From IMG/VR virus record IMGVR_UViG_3300033146_001635, positions 30,584-94,583 of that record: a DNA stretch of 64,000 nt; one strand, written 5' to 3'. The DNA comes from a virus. The position numbers and the translations under genes were made by a program. The notes below the pieces were generated by a model. That model was given only the letters and a program-made list of their open reading frames with translations, searched no databases and was not told the origin of the DNA. Below are positions 51,204 to 60,322 of the stretch, piece after piece (position 1 is the first letter of the stretch; every line of letters begins with the position of its first letter).

Positions 51204-51854
51204 TTATAAATCTTCTTTTGTAATACCAACACCATCAATATCAAATTTTTTATTTAAAGGATCTGGATCACCATTATAATTCATAAGAACATCTTCTAAT
51301 TTTTTATTTATAAAATCAATCTTATTAGCTAATTCTTTTTTTGGATCTACGTTATCACATGGTTGCGGATTTAAATCTACAGGATCAGACATAAATTCAT
51401 CTTCGGTTAATGCTTTTATTTCAGCCGGTTTTAAACTTCTATATAACAATTTAATACCATTATAGATTGCTTGTAATACTATCCGTGTCATTATATATAA
51501 AGGTGCTATTAGAAAATATCTAATTAAAACTAATATAACAGCTATAACAATTCCTATTTTAACACCTCTCCAAAAATCATCTTTAATACTATTTTGTAAA
51601 ATACTTTTCACACCATTAAATAATTCATCACCTGATTTAGCATTTTTCATTAAAGACATTATTTTCGATTTATTCTTATCAGCTACTTTATATATCTCTT
51701 TAACATTTATCTGTTTATCAGATAAATATTTTTCCATTTTACCTTTCATTTTTTGAAGTTTATTTTTATCTACTTCGACATCATCTTTTTTTGTTTCTGT
51801 TAAAATAGGTTTGTGAATCAATTGTTCTTTTAATAATTGTTTATAATCAGCCAT
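51204..51854 (-). CDS. Membrane protein, unknown
   Basis: 216 residues. Basic helical N-half (KLQKMKGKMEKYLSDKQINV), amphipathic hydrophobic region with one or two TM segments (VKIGIVIAVILVLIRYFLIA), then a helical segment IYNGIKLLYRSLKPAEI and an acidic tail. No family recognised. Next gene upstream is a Cys-helix family member. Confidence 0.5.
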   Translation of the reverse strand: MADYKQLLKEQLIHKPILTETKKDDVEVDKNKLQKMKGKMEKYLSDKQINVKEIYKVADKNKSKIMSLMKNAKSGDELFNGVKSILQNSIKDDFWRGVKIGIVIAVILVLIRYFLIAPLYIMTRIVLQAIYNGIKLLYRSLKPAEIKALTEDEFMSDPVDLNPQPCDNVDPKKELANKIDFINKKLEDVLMNYNGDPDPLNKKFDIDGVGITKEDL

Positions 51855-51866
51855 AATAATATTCCT

Positions 51867-52295
51867 TTATAATTTAATTTTCTTTTGAATTTTATACATT
51901 TTATTTTTTAATATTGTTTTACATTTTTTTGGATTATCAGTTCTATTACACAATGACATTTTCTGTTTTATATAATGAACTTGTTTTTCATGCATTTTCC
52001 TAGTTAATTCATCAATACATTTTTTCTTGTCAATACCAATAAAATGTCCACAATGTTTTTCTAATTCTTTTGCTTCTTCTTTAATTTTTTTATAATGTTT
52101 AGCTATCAAAGCAATTATAAAAGAAATCAACAAAATAACAAATTCATTTAAATAAACTTTCTCATAAGTTCTTTCAATATAATCATCTGAAAATTCATTA
52201 AGAAATTTATCAGCATTTTTATAAACCTCTTCTATTTCAGATGATTGACAAAGTTCATATAAAAAAATTCTTTTATCACCTATCGATGTGTGCAT
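51867..52295 (-). CDS. Cys-helix family protein, paralogue G
   Basis: 142 residues from the ATG at 52295 (AGAAGG site). A TM segment (YLNEFVILLISFIIALIAKH) is followed by EKHCGHFIGIDKKKCIDELT and SLCNRTDNPKKCKTILKNKM, then a basic end. This is the full four-cysteine module seen in the 5254 and 6421 genes. Confidence 0.6.
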   Translation of the reverse strand: MHTSIGDKRIFLYELCQSSEIEEVYKNADKFLNEFSDDYIERTYEKVYLNEFVILLISFIIALIAKHYKKIKEEAKELEKHCGHFIGIDKKKCIDELTRKMHEKQVHYIKQKMSLCNRTDNPKKCKTILKNKMYKIQKKIKL

Positions 52296-52615
52296 AAACA
52301 ACCTTCTTCAATTTGATTTAAAGATTCTTTTAACATTGCTAATTGATAAGGTTTCATTCTTACATATTTATTATTTATATTAAAATCTATTTCATATTCA
52401 GTATGTTCAGATAAATCGTCTATGTTAGAAATAATACTATCAATATCATGTATGATAGTATTAAAATGTTCTTTTAAAAATATTACTTTATTATCATAAT
52501 CATCTTCCAAAATATATTGCCCCATTGAATAATCTTCACGGGTTCCATCAGAAAAATCAATAAACAATTCTGGACAACAACCCTGTCCCCTACATAATGT
52601 CATAATCTTTTTCAT
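52280..52615 (-). CDS. Small acidic protein, unknown
   Basis: 111 residues. Starts MKKIMTLCRGQGCCPELFID, with a CxxxxxCC cluster, and ends with EGCLCTHR. Overlaps both neighbours, so part of a compact operon. No family recognised. Confidence 0.5.
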   Translation of the reverse strand: MKKIMTLCRGQGCCPELFIDFSDGTREDYSMGQYILEDDYDNKVIFLKEHFNTIIHDIDSIISNIDDLSEHTEYEIDFNINNKYVRMKPYQLAMLKESLNQIEEGCLCTHR

Positions 52616-53046
52616 CTATTTTTACTCCTTTCTAACTCAGCTATTTCTTTTTGAAGATTTTCAATTTTACGTTTATATTCCTCTATTTGATTACTATAAT
52701 ATTGCCCTTCACTTTTATTTCCTTGTTGAAATGCTTTTACAGCCCTTCCTCGTTTCAATCCTATCTTATAATGTAAATCTTGAATAGATTCTTTTTTTAT
52801 ACATATTTTCTTTTCGATAGGTGTAAGAGATGGACTATAACATCTATTATTTTTAGCATTTGATGCATATACATGTCTTGCATGAACTGCATCTTTTATA
52901 TTACTTACACCATGTTTAATAGATGAAATAAATCCTTCATATATAATATCAATCTGCTTGTCACTAAATTTATCCAAATATGTTGGTTGAAACTTATCAG
53001 AAAATTCCAATAGGTTTTTTAATAATTCCTTTTTGTTATGTTTCAT
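52612..53046 (-). CDS. Helical protein, possible Cys-helix relative
   Basis: 144 residues from the ATG at 53046 (GGGGATGAC upstream). Basic, with one Cys pair (NNRCYSPSLTPIEKKICIKK) and a strong C-terminal coiled coil (IEEYKRKIENLQKEIAELER). No TM segment. The Cys spacing and helices resemble the phage family, but the match is weak. Confidence 0.45.
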   Translation of the reverse strand: MKHNKKELLKNLLEFSDKFQPTYLDKFSDKQIDIIYEGFISSIKHGVSNIKDAVHARHVYASNAKNNRCYSPSLTPIEKKICIKKESIQDLHYKIGLKRGRAVKAFQQGNKSEGQYYSNQIEEYKRKIENLQKEIAELERSKNR

Positions 53047-53347
53047 TGTCATCCCCATATCGAAGATAATAAATATAATCTTCTATAATATGAATTAAAT
53101 ATGATACTCCACCACCGTACAAAGCAAATAAAAAACAATACACCATCGGTAAATCATATTGATATAATATATAAGGGGATAGTAATAAAGAAATCCAAAA
53201 TCCAGAACAATGATAACATTTAATAACTTTCTCTGAAAATTTAGATTTAATATATTCCCTTATTCCTTTAATTAAAATATGTGGACTTTCAATAAATCCA
53301 AAAGTTAATGAATAACATGCTATTGAATATATAATCAATTCTTTCAT
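53036..53347 (-). CDS. Small membrane protein, DUF1360-like
   Basis: 103 residues with two to three hydrophobic segments and the CYHCSGFWISLLLSP motif. The CxxCxGxWxS motif in a TM loop is the hallmark of DUF1360. Function not known. Confidence 0.6.
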   Translation of the reverse strand: MKELIIYSIACYSLTFGFIESPHILIKGIREYIKSKFSEKVIKCYHCSGFWISLLLSPYILYQYDLPMVYCFLFALYGGGVSYLIHIIEDYIYYLRYGDDNET

Positions 53348-53354
53348 ATCTTAT

Positions 53355-53504
53355 CTATTCCTTTATCAACAATGTTTTCTTATCAGGAATAAATCCCAAC
53401 TGTCTAATTTTTGTATGTTCAGTTATATTAATTTCTAACGTATCTAAATTAAAAGTTTTCTTTTTATATTTGGTCTTAACTTCAATTGGCTTTCTTTTTC
53501 TCAT
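53355..53504 (-). CDS. 49-residue basic protein
   Basis: MRKRKPIEVKTKYKKKTFNL start, then a short beta/helix stretch ending PDKKTLLIKE. AGGAGATGAC-type site before the ATG at 53504, and a consensus late-promoter motif just upstream (53524-53540). Unknown. Confidence 0.5.
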   Translation of the reverse strand: MRKRKPIEVKTKYKKKTFNLDTLEINITEHTKIRQLGFIPDKKTLLIKE

Positions 53505-53523
53505 GTCATCTCCTATTTATATA

Positions 53524-53540
53524 TTCATTTATATGTTCTT
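53524..53540 (-). promoter_or_regulatory. Late-promoter motif
   Basis: Minus strand AAGAACATATAAATGAA, identical to the consensus, 20 bp upstream of the 53504 ATG. It would drive the 51204-53504 gene set. Confidence 0.7.
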
Positions 53541-53562
53541 TGTTTTTATATTTTTAAAATAA

Positions 53563-53626
53563 AAAAAAAGACTGGATATAATCACCCAGTCTTTTTTTAA
53601 ATCCCATTTTTTAATTTAAAATGGGA
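53563..53626. terminator. Two adjacent hairpins
   Basis: First: 13-bp stem AAAAAAAGACTGG/CCAGTCTTTTTTT (53563-53598), a bidirectional terminator. Second: TCCCATTTT/AAAATGGGA (53602-53626), in the leader of the plus-strand gene at 53668. Confidence 0.8.
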
Positions 53627-53667
53627 ACATCATATTGGAAAGAATTTCTTTTTTAAGGAGTTTAATT

Positions 53668-53901
53668 ATGTCTAATTATTTAAACATTGAAAAAATAAAA
53701 ATAAGATTACAATCTATTACATATGAACCATTCACTAGTTTAATTTCATTTCTCTGTAATATACAAGATAAAGAGAGATTTATTGATAAACAAAAATATA
53801 TTAAACAATATTTAAAAGAAAATGAAATTGATGTAAAATTATTAAGAGATGAAGTAATTCGATTAAGAGCTCGTCTTAAAGAATTGTTAGCTAAGTTATA
53901 A
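53668..53901 (+). CDS. Small helical protein, unknown
   Basis: 77 residues from the ATG at 53668 (AAGGAG site). Helical, with a basic Leu/Arg-rich C-terminus (LRDEVIRLRARLKELLAKL) that could be a short coiled coil. The only plus-strand gene in this part; it converges on the next gene with an 11-bp overlap. Confidence 0.5.
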   Translation: MSNYLNIEKIKIRLQSITYEPFTSLISFLCNIQDKERFIDKQKYIKQYLKENEIDVKLLRDEVIRLRARLKELLAKL

Positions 53902-54481
53902 TATTTTTATATTGTATGTTTTCTTGGTTCATCAATTCTTTAAATTTAGCCCCAAGTAATTCTATCTCTCTACTATATTGTTGACCAGTAAAAGAAAAGT
54001 TTCGACTAGTATATTGTTTACCAATAATAAACTTTTCAGGATTGTTGCCATTAACATATAACAATCCTTCAAAATGTAATGTAGAAATAGCTTCCTCTAA
54101 TTCATCTGAAAAAGGTGCAGCTGGTGAGCCTTTAAATCTAAACATATCTAATACATCTTTACAATGTAAATCTCTATTAAATCTAAGATAATACATTATT
54201 TTGTGTAGCCTATGTCTAGTAATAACAAATGTATCTAAACCAGAAGCTTGTAAAATTAAATAAAACATTTGAGTAGCTAATTCATTTCTATGATATTCAC
54301 GTGTCCATTCAGCTTTTTGCTTTAAATTTTTTAAACGCTCATTCATATTATGTTCTTCTATTTTTTTTCTTTGTATATTTTCTTTAAATTTCTTTATGCC
54401 ACTATATATAACATAACAGCTTATAAACAACACAACAAAGGTAAATACTATATTCATAACATCATTCATCATAACCACCAT
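53891..54481 (-). CDS. Membrane-anchored protein with YwgA/SocA-like domain (tentative)
   Basis: 196 residues. N-terminal TM (VFTFVVLFISCYVIYSGIKK) then a charged helix. From residue 85 the pattern LHKIMYYLRFNRDL ... FRFKGSPAAPFSDELEEAIS, then TLHFEGLLYV, resembles the 'KLLY ... F.f..GPYS.EL..aI..L...GLI' layout of YwgA/Panacea-type domains, some of which act as antitoxins or adaptors. The match is by eye only. Confidence 0.4.
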   Translation of the reverse strand: MVVMMNDVMNIVFTFVVLFISCYVIYSGIKKFKENIQRKKIEEHNMNERLKNLKQKAEWTREYHRNELATQMFYLILQASGLDTFVITRHRLHKIMYYLRFNRDLHCKDVLDMFRFKGSPAAPFSDELEEAISTLHFEGLLYVNGNNPEKFIIGKQYTSRNFSFTGQQYSREIELLGAKFKELMNQENIQYKNIIT

Positions 54482-54506
54482 TAATCTTCTGTATAGTACC
54501 GTATAT

Positions 54507-54926
54507 TTACGATTTGGGTACAGCTAATAAATCTATTTTATCTTTACCATCTTTTATTAATATATCATATCCAAAACAACTATGAAATAATAAATCACCT
54601 TCGTTTTCTTTTGTGTCGATAATCATTTTATTAGGTAAATAAGGATTGGTTATCATATCACAAATTGATTTATCAGTTATCATAGATTTAATAAATTCAT
54701 TAAACTCTTCTACATCTGACTCAGATATACGCCCTGAAATACATTCATTATCATCAATATCAAAACCAGCTAACTCTTCTGCTACAAATGCATCTTCAAA
54801 ATCTTCTCTACGCATATCTTCATCAAAATCATACTTACTTCTTAATTGATTAGATATTAAATTATTAATATCCTGTTTATTTTTATCAATCAACAGTTGT
54901 AATATATTATCATTGAAATCCGACAT
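54507..54926 (-). CDS. Acidic unknown protein
   Basis: 139 residues, very acidic in the middle (FDEDMRREDFEDAFVAEELA, then GFDIDDNE). GGGAG ribosome site. Could mimic nucleic acid, as some phage inhibitors do, but nothing specific supports this. Confidence 0.45.
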   Translation of the reverse strand: MSDFNDNILQLLIDKNKQDINNLISNQLRSKYDFDEDMRREDFEDAFVAEELAGFDIDDNECISGRISESDVEEFNEFIKSMITDKSICDMITNPYLPNKMIIDTKENEGDLLFHSCFGYDILIKDGKDKIDLLAVPKS

Positions 54927-54948
54927 ACTAATCTCCCTTAAATAATAA

Positions 54949-55269
54949 TTAATCAGATTGTTTATTATTGTTAATTATTTTATTAAACATTTTTAAATGT
55001 ACATTACGTCGATGTTGTACATCAGGATTGTCTGGGTTATATTCTGGACCTAAATAATCAACAGGAGTTTTCCCTAATGCATTTTTAAACCTATTAAAAA
55101 ATTTCTGATAATTATTCCAATCATCTTTACTTTTATCACTTATATTTGATAATCTAATATTCTCTAATACTAATAAACTATCTAATACACATACAGCTAA
55201 TCTAGCTTCATCTAATGTTGGTAATTTACCTTGTTTACAAATATCAATAATTTCAGATAATGTTTTCAT
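54949..55269 (-). CDS. Small helical protein, unknown
   Basis: 106 residues. Two helices with DEARLAVCVLDSLLVLENIR, and a basic end. AAGGAGT ribosome site. No family recognised. Confidence 0.45.
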   Translation of the reverse strand: MKTLSEIIDICKQGKLPTLDEARLAVCVLDSLLVLENIRLSNISDKSKDDWNNYQKFFNRFKNALGKTPVDYLGPEYNPDNPDVQHRRNVHLKMFNKIINNNKQSD

Positions 55270-55332
55270 TACAAAACTCCTTCACTTCATAGATAGAAAA
55301 ACATGTAAAGAAAAAATTTATTCTTATTCATA

Positions 55333-55506
55333 TTAAAACCAATATCTAAACTCTTCTCTTATATAAGCCATGAAATCTTTATGTTGTTTTAATTTATCAT
55401 CATCAATATCATTATTATTATTATCAAATAATACATCATATGCCTTTGCTTCTGAATTATCATTCTTAGATATTATTGTATTATCATTATATTTCTTCTT
55501 TAACAT
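55333..55506 (-). CDS. 57-residue Asn/Asp-rich protein
   Basis: ATG at 55506, stop at 55333. Low-complexity middle (LFDNNNNDIDDDKLK) and aromatic end (EEFRYWF). No good ribosome site, so expression is uncertain. The 130 bp upstream hold only fragments (see below). Confidence 0.35.
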   Translation of the reverse strand: MLKKKYNDNTIISKNDNSEAKAYDVLFDNNNNDIDDDKLKQHKDFMAYIREEFRYWF

Positions 55507-55640
55507 ATTATTTATATCAAAAGATTATTTATTATTATTTGTCATAAAATCATCCCCACTTATTTCAATTCCAAATAATACTTAGAATCTTTTTTAATAG
55601 TATCTTTCTTTTTCAACAACAGACATAAATAATTAACCTC
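55507..55640 (-). other. Short-ORF remnant region
   Basis: An AGGAGG site at 55636-55641 is followed only by a 10-codon ATG frame and a 20-codon TTG frame (LKKKDTIKKDSKYYLELK). Two further very short ATG frames follow. Reads as a decayed small gene. Confidence 0.35.
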
Positions 55641-55985
55641 CTAAGTATAATCATCTTGTGTTGTCAAACTTATATTTACAATCCAATTTTTTAATAAGGT
55701 GTTATCATATGATGAAAAAAAACCATTATCCATAATATGTTTCATATCATCTATTATTTTATATGTTGCACTTTCTTTCTTCTCATTAATTATAGAAATA
55801 TTATTTTGCAAATATTTAGTATTATTATATATTGGTATATTCCCAATAAAAGAATTCATTTCATTTAATTCACTAAGATCCTTCTTCAATAATAATTTAT
55901 AATCCTCATATGAAATTTTCTCTACAATATGATAATACTTTTTCATAAGCATATCTTTTAAATTAAAGGTATTATCATCTGCCAT
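55641..55985 (-). CDS. Unknown small protein
   Basis: 114 residues, helical, with KISYEDYKLLLKKDLSELNE. Stops with TAG. GGAGATT ribosome site. No family recognised. Confidence 0.45.
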   Translation of the reverse strand: MADDNTFNLKDMLMKKYYHIVEKISYEDYKLLLKKDLSELNEMNSFIGNIPIYNNTKYLQNNISIINEKKESATYKIIDDMKHIMDNGFFSSYDNTLLKNWIVNISLTTQDDYT

Positions 55986-55999
55986 AATACTACAATCTC

Positions 56000-56389
56000 C
56001 TATTTATAATTTCCCTCTTTTTCTTTTATTGCAGTTATAATATCTTCAAATTTAGCATGAGTTGCATAATTATAATTAACTTTAATAGATTTATCTAAAT
56101 CAAATTTAGATTTGAAAGTATTAGCGAGTATATCTAATTGTGCATGTAGATATTGTTCTAATAAACCATTCCTATGTGAAATCTTATTTTCAAGAGCAGT
56201 AGATAATAATGCACTAACAATTCTTCTTTCTGTATATGAGATTTGTAAAATTTCCAATAATTCCTCAATAACAATTTTCAAAAAATTTTTTTCATATTCT
56301 AAGTTGATAATTTCATTAATTGAATTATTATTATTATTACCTCTAATTATCCCACCACCATTACCTGTCACATGTAAAAGATCCATCAT
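56000..56389 (-). CDS. Unknown small protein
   Basis: 129 residues. N-terminal GNGGGIIRGNNNNNS, then helical (VSALLSTALENKISHRNGLL). GGAGG ribosome site. No family recognised. Confidence 0.45.
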   Translation of the reverse strand: MMDLLHVTGNGGGIIRGNNNNNSINEIINLEYEKNFLKIVIEELLEILQISYTERRIVSALLSTALENKISHRNGLLEQYLHAQLDILANTFKSKFDLDKSIKVNYNYATHAKFEDIITAIKEKEGNYK

Positions 56390-56399
56390 ATTCCTCCAT

Positions 56400-56610
56400 C
56401 CTCTTTGCTGTTATAAGAATTGATAATAAACAAAGTTTATATTATTATTACATATATATAGCATAACCCATATACTATATATTACTATGTTGGAATTTTA
56501 TATTATAACAAACTCATATTATAATAAAATAAAACAATTCAATAAATTAAAAAATAGATAGAGTAGAAGGAAAATCAGAAAGGATGAAAATTACAAAATA
56601 GAGTAGAAAT
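56400..56610. other. AT-rich intergenic region
   Basis: Between the unit starting at 56389 and the fibre gene ending at 56617. Mostly A/T with many TATA-like runs. It must hold the promoter for the 54507-56389 genes. No motif match to the late promoter and no strong hairpin seen. Confidence 0.5.
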
Positions 56611-56616
56611 CAATCA

Positions 56617-58122
56617 TCAAACAGCAGTCACATTTATACTTCCAAATCTCTTATTGCTATTACTCGGCAATGCAATTCTAAGATAAACATCACCCGTTCT
56701 AACAGTAGATCCAAATGTAATTCTCTTAGAGGTAGCTGATGACATACTATATACCATAGCATAATCACCATTGTTAGAAGGTGAACCAACACCCGGATAT
56801 GCATGATTGCAATCCAACCATCCAGTCACTCCAAGTACCTGTATATAGATTTGAATACCACTTGTTTCAACACCATTCCATGTGCCAGAAGTATTTGAAA
56901 ATACTAGATTTAATCCAGATTTATTATCTATATGAATAGTCTTGAAGGCAACCCATCTATCATCATTCCCCATACCAGATGAATAATCTGGACCTGCTGT
57001 TGGTAAGTTGCTTGAATAGTTTCCATGTGGGAATTGATATTGCCCATTAAGTAATTGAAGCTCATGGTAATATGAGGAATCTTTGAGAGATATAGTTGAG
57101 TCGTATGTATCACCATATTCATTATCGGAGATTCCGAAGGAGGGATATTGTGTGTTGCCGGAGCGGACTCGGTTTTCTTGGGATATGGTATCTACTCGGG
57201 AGTGAGATTCTATCTCAGAGGATGGCGACTGACCCTTTGAATTATATGGCACACAAACGACACTAACATTCTCATTATACCTATTATTCTGAATAGTTAG
57301 TGTAGTTGCCACATTTATCACATCGCCTTCTGATGGAGGTGTGAGTGGATCGAAATAAACAATATCGGTGTCAACTGAATAAACTCTTGCCACATAATTA
57401 TTATGATAATGTTTTCCCACGGCATTATTCAAATCAGCATGGAATCCCAATGAATCACCAACTTCAAGTGAGGGAACACCGGAAATCCATCTATTGCAAT
57501 TATTTGGAAGAATAACTTGTGCAGATGTAATTGTTGCAGTTTGAGGATTATCAACCCATATTGAATTAATGGAACTTCCTGATTGGGAATGTGTCAGAGC
57601 AAATTCATGTTTATCATATGATAATGGTGAAGTTGGAAGAATCTCAGCTGACAATTGTTTCCATATCCCTTCTTTACCTGATTGTCCAGCATATGGATCT
57701 GAATCATCTATGATAGTTAAATAATCATCATGTTTTCCAGTATCATCATCAGGGGTGATTGTTATAACACCATGAGAGACAGAATCTATTTCACAAGTGA
57801 GAATTCCATCATCACCATTGAAAAAGTTTTCAGCTGTTGCTTTTGGTGTGGTATCATCTGTGCAATTATGAACATCAGATGTTGATTCTTGTCTTGCGGT
57901 ATATATTGATTCGAATACTAATGGAGTTGTTGATAAATCATCTGGCTTTGGTGGCAGCAATTTCAAAAGTAATTCGTTTAAATCATCAAATGCATTTGAG
58001 CATTTATATGCTGGATTCCAATTATTAAAGAATCCATCAGAATAAGTTCCATCATCGGGAGTGCCAATATTACCAGTTCCCGATGATGGACTTTGATTTG
58101 GAGGTAAATTATCGTATAGCAT
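56617..58122 (-). CDS. Tail-fibre / virion structural protein
   Basis: 501 residues. The N-terminus LPPNQSPSSGTGNIGTPDDG is of a type found in phage structural genes. The rest is beta-rich with many Ser/Thr/Asn/Gly, and the C-terminus (DYAMVYSMSSATSKRITFGS, then YLRIALPSNSNKRFGSINV) has the look of a jelly-roll tip. No start-proximal ribosome site is clear. Confidence 0.55.
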   Translation of the reverse strand: MLYDNLPPNQSPSSGTGNIGTPDDGTYSDGFFNNWNPAYKCSNAFDDLNELLLKLLPPKPDDLSTTPLVFESIYTARQESTSDVHNCTDDTTPKATAENFFNGDDGILTCEIDSVSHGVITITPDDDTGKHDDYLTIIDDSDPYAGQSGKEGIWKQLSAEILPTSPLSYDKHEFALTHSQSGSSINSIWVDNPQTATITSAQVILPNNCNRWISGVPSLEVGDSLGFHADLNNAVGKHYHNNYVARVYSVDTDIVYFDPLTPPSEGDVINVATTLTIQNNRYNENVSVVCVPYNSKGQSPSSEIESHSRVDTISQENRVRSGNTQYPSFGISDNEYGDTYDSTISLKDSSYYHELQLLNGQYQFPHGNYSSNLPTAGPDYSSGMGNDDRWVAFKTIHIDNKSGLNLVFSNTSGTWNGVETSGIQIYIQVLGVTGWLDCNHAYPGVGSPSNNGDYAMVYSMSSATSKRITFGSTVRTGDVYLRIALPSNSNKRFGSINVTAV

Positions 58123-58139
58123 ATTTTATAATCTTTATA

Positions 58140-58916
58140 TTAATAATAAATTATACATTTGCCATCTGATGCAATTTGCCCTTGATGGCTATACCAGTGG
58201 TTATCATATGTTTTTAACCAATCACCACCGCCACCTCCAGCACCAGTATTTGCACCCGGTGGCACATTACCACCACCTCCACTATCCCAGTTCATGTGGC
58301 CATTACCACCATTTCCATATGATGCACCTCCACCACCACCCCATATAGTATAAGTACCCGGCGCACCACCGAAACCAAAACCTGGCACTGATTCACCACC
58401 TTCAGCTGGTAATGCAGAAGAGCTAGAAGGTGCTGCTGTTGATATAGGTGTGAATCCTTTGCCACCACGCCCACCATTTAAATACCATGCAATTGATCCA
58501 GAAGATTGAATATCAGTGGATATATTCTTAACAGTGAATGTTTTAAATAATCCTTGTATTTCACTATCACCACCAACTAAATAATCATCCCAAGCATTAG
58601 GAGCAGCAGCACCAATTGTAATAGATAGATTAGCGTCAATATAAATATTGGTGATAAATATAATATCTCCACCAGCACCACCATTTCCACCATAATTAAA
58701 ACCCTCACTGTTTGTACCAGCATCTTGCCCATGTTGACCAGCAGCAACTAAAACAAATCCTATATTGGTTACACCAGATGGCACAGTAAATGTACCAGAT
58801 GCATTGAATTCTTGTTGGTGTTCATATATAGATAAATCACCCAATCCACCAGTTAGTCCACCCGGCATTTTAGAATAGCCACCACTACTACCACCACATA
58901 AATCTGATAATCTCAT
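58140..58916 (-). CDS. Gly-rich adhesin-type fibre protein (gp38-like tip)
   Basis: 258 residues. Starts MRLSDLCGGSSGGYSKMPGG. Several Gly-rich loops (GGNGGAGGDIIF, GGRGGKGFTP, GGGGGASYGNGGNG, GAGGGGGDW) separate short beta strands. This is the pattern of T-even-type gp38 adhesins and other polyglycine receptor-binding tips. GAGG ribosome site. Confidence 0.65.
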   Translation of the reverse strand: MRLSDLCGGSSGGYSKMPGGLTGGLGDLSIYEHQQEFNASGTFTVPSGVTNIGFVLVAAGQHGQDAGTNSEGFNYGGNGGAGGDIIFITNIYIDANLSITIGAAAPNAWDDYLVGGDSEIQGLFKTFTVKNISTDIQSSGSIAWYLNGGRGGKGFTPISTAAPSSSSALPAEGGESVPGFGFGGAPGTYTIWGGGGGASYGNGGNGHMNWDSGGGGNVPPGANTGAGGGGGDWLKTYDNHWYSHQGQIASDGKCIIYY

Positions 58917-58928
58917 TTTATATTCCTC

Positions 58929-59399
58929 TTATATATGTGAAAATATATTTTGTTTGTAATAAACATTCCAACCAATTTCTTTATTTATATATTTCAATAA
59001 AACATATTGGTCTTTAACATCACAAATCAAATCTTCTATTTTTGATAATATTCTATTTCCATTGGAATTAATAATTAGATTATTTCTATTCCAAGAACTA
59101 GCAAAATCTCTTATTTCAATTGTTTGATCTATTTTAGGAAATTGAGGTAATGTTAAAGTTAAACTTCTTAAAAATGTATTATATAAAAAATAATAATTGT
59201 TCTGTGTATTGATTGTATAATCCACAGACATTGTTATCCATGTTTTTTTATCATATTGAAATTTCTCAAATAAGCCATCTTTCTTATAATCAGATATTAA
59301 TTTATTATGCGCATTTGAAAAAGTTGTTTTATCCAACATATGATTAGATGGCATTTTTTCATAATATTTGGTAAATATTTGTTCTTTTAAATTATTCAT
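58929..59399 (-). CDS. Fibre-associated protein with head-fibre-type beta domain
   Basis: 156 residues. Residues 75-150 (TLPQFPKIDQTIEIRDFASS, then NNLIINSNGNRIL) match the 'GDTV.F.D....NLTINGNG..I' module also seen at 59676-60290. Probably a fibre component or chaperone. Confidence 0.5.
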   Translation of the reverse strand: MNNLKEQIFTKYYEKMPSNHMLDKTTFSNAHNKLISDYKKDGLFEKFQYDKKTWITMSVDYTINTQNNYYFLYNTFLRSLTLTLPQFPKIDQTIEIRDFASSWNRNNLIINSNGNRILSKIEDLICDVKDQYVLLKYINKEIGWNVYYKQNIFSHI

Positions 59400-59404
59400 T
59401 ATAA

Positions 59405-59656
59405 TTATATTGTCTTATGTAATGTAACATATATTGGGTTTATATTTTTTATTATTTTTACCAATTTACCTTTTTCATTTAATATATGAGTTTTTTCAAT
59501 TTTATTATATAAAAGATAATCTGGAAATTTTTCATCAATTACACATTGACTAATTACCACATCATCATCTATATAAAAAACATTAATATGTGTATTTAAA
59601 AAATCAGAATCAGCTATTATAGGATTTATTTTATTACCTCTGATTTGAATAATCAT
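59405..59656 (-). CDS. Small fibre-cluster protein
   Basis: 83 residues, beta-rich (NPIIADSDFLNTHINVFYID). GAGG site. Position suggests a tail-fibre or baseplate accessory protein. No match. Confidence 0.45.
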   Translation of the reverse strand: MIIQIRGNKINPIIADSDFLNTHINVFYIDDDVVISQCVIDEKFPDYLLYNKIEKTHILNEKGKLVKIIKNINPIYVTLHKTI

Positions 59657-59675
59657 AATATATTAAACCTCTAAT

Positions 59676-60290
59676 TTATAAAATTTTCCATCCAACTGTT
59701 GAATTACCTGTATATACCAAAGTTATATGACAATTGTTAATATCACAAATTAATGTGCCATCCCCATTTATATTATTTCCATTACCATTAATGGTTAAAT
59801 TGTGTGTTCCCCACGTACCACGTAAATCAGAAAATATAACTGTGTCTCCAACTGTGGGAGAACTATTTAAAGTGAATGTCCAAGCTCCACCAGATGTATC
59901 TGCAAATATTCCATGTGTATGTTCTGTCCATCCAGATGTATTACTATTATTTGATTTCGTTAACCAAGTAATAAGACTATTGGCAACTTTGGAATGTGCT
60001 GATGACCATACTTTTGTAGTTGATAGAACAGTATCATCAATAAATGCAAATTCCTGACTTAGCTTATTAATTGACCAAACTTGAGTAGTTGATGAAATAG
60101 GAGCTTGGTCATTAACTTCTGTGATACCTCCACCTCCACCTCCAATATTAGCATGTAACCAATTTGTTCTTTTAACCAGCTGTTCAATTGGAATATTAGC
60201 TACACCACCAGCATCACCTTCAACTTTGTCACCTTTGCTGACACCTCTTATTGTTGCTACCCATTCAGACAAATTAGGAATATCGTACAT
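59676..60290 (-). CDS. Short tail-fibre protein
   Basis: 204 residues. Virion-attachment type N-terminus (VATIRGVSKGDKVEGDAGGV, then ANIPIEQLVKRTNWLH), a Gly hinge, and a C-terminal module GDTVIFSDLRG ... NLTINGNGNNINGDGTLICD ... GNSTVGWKIL, known from phage fibre and spike proteins. Confidence 0.6.
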   Translation of the reverse strand: MYDIPNLSEWVATIRGVSKGDKVEGDAGGVANIPIEQLVKRTNWLHANIGGGGGGITEVNDQAPISSTTQVWSINKLSQEFAFIDDTVLSTTKVWSSAHSKVANSLITWLTKSNNSNTSGWTEHTHGIFADTSGGAWTFTLNSSPTVGDTVIFSDLRGTWGTHNLTINGNGNNINGDGTLICDINNCHITLVYTGNSTVGWKIL

Positions 60291-60322
60291 AATTAAATAC
60301 CTATATATTTTTTATTTGTTAT

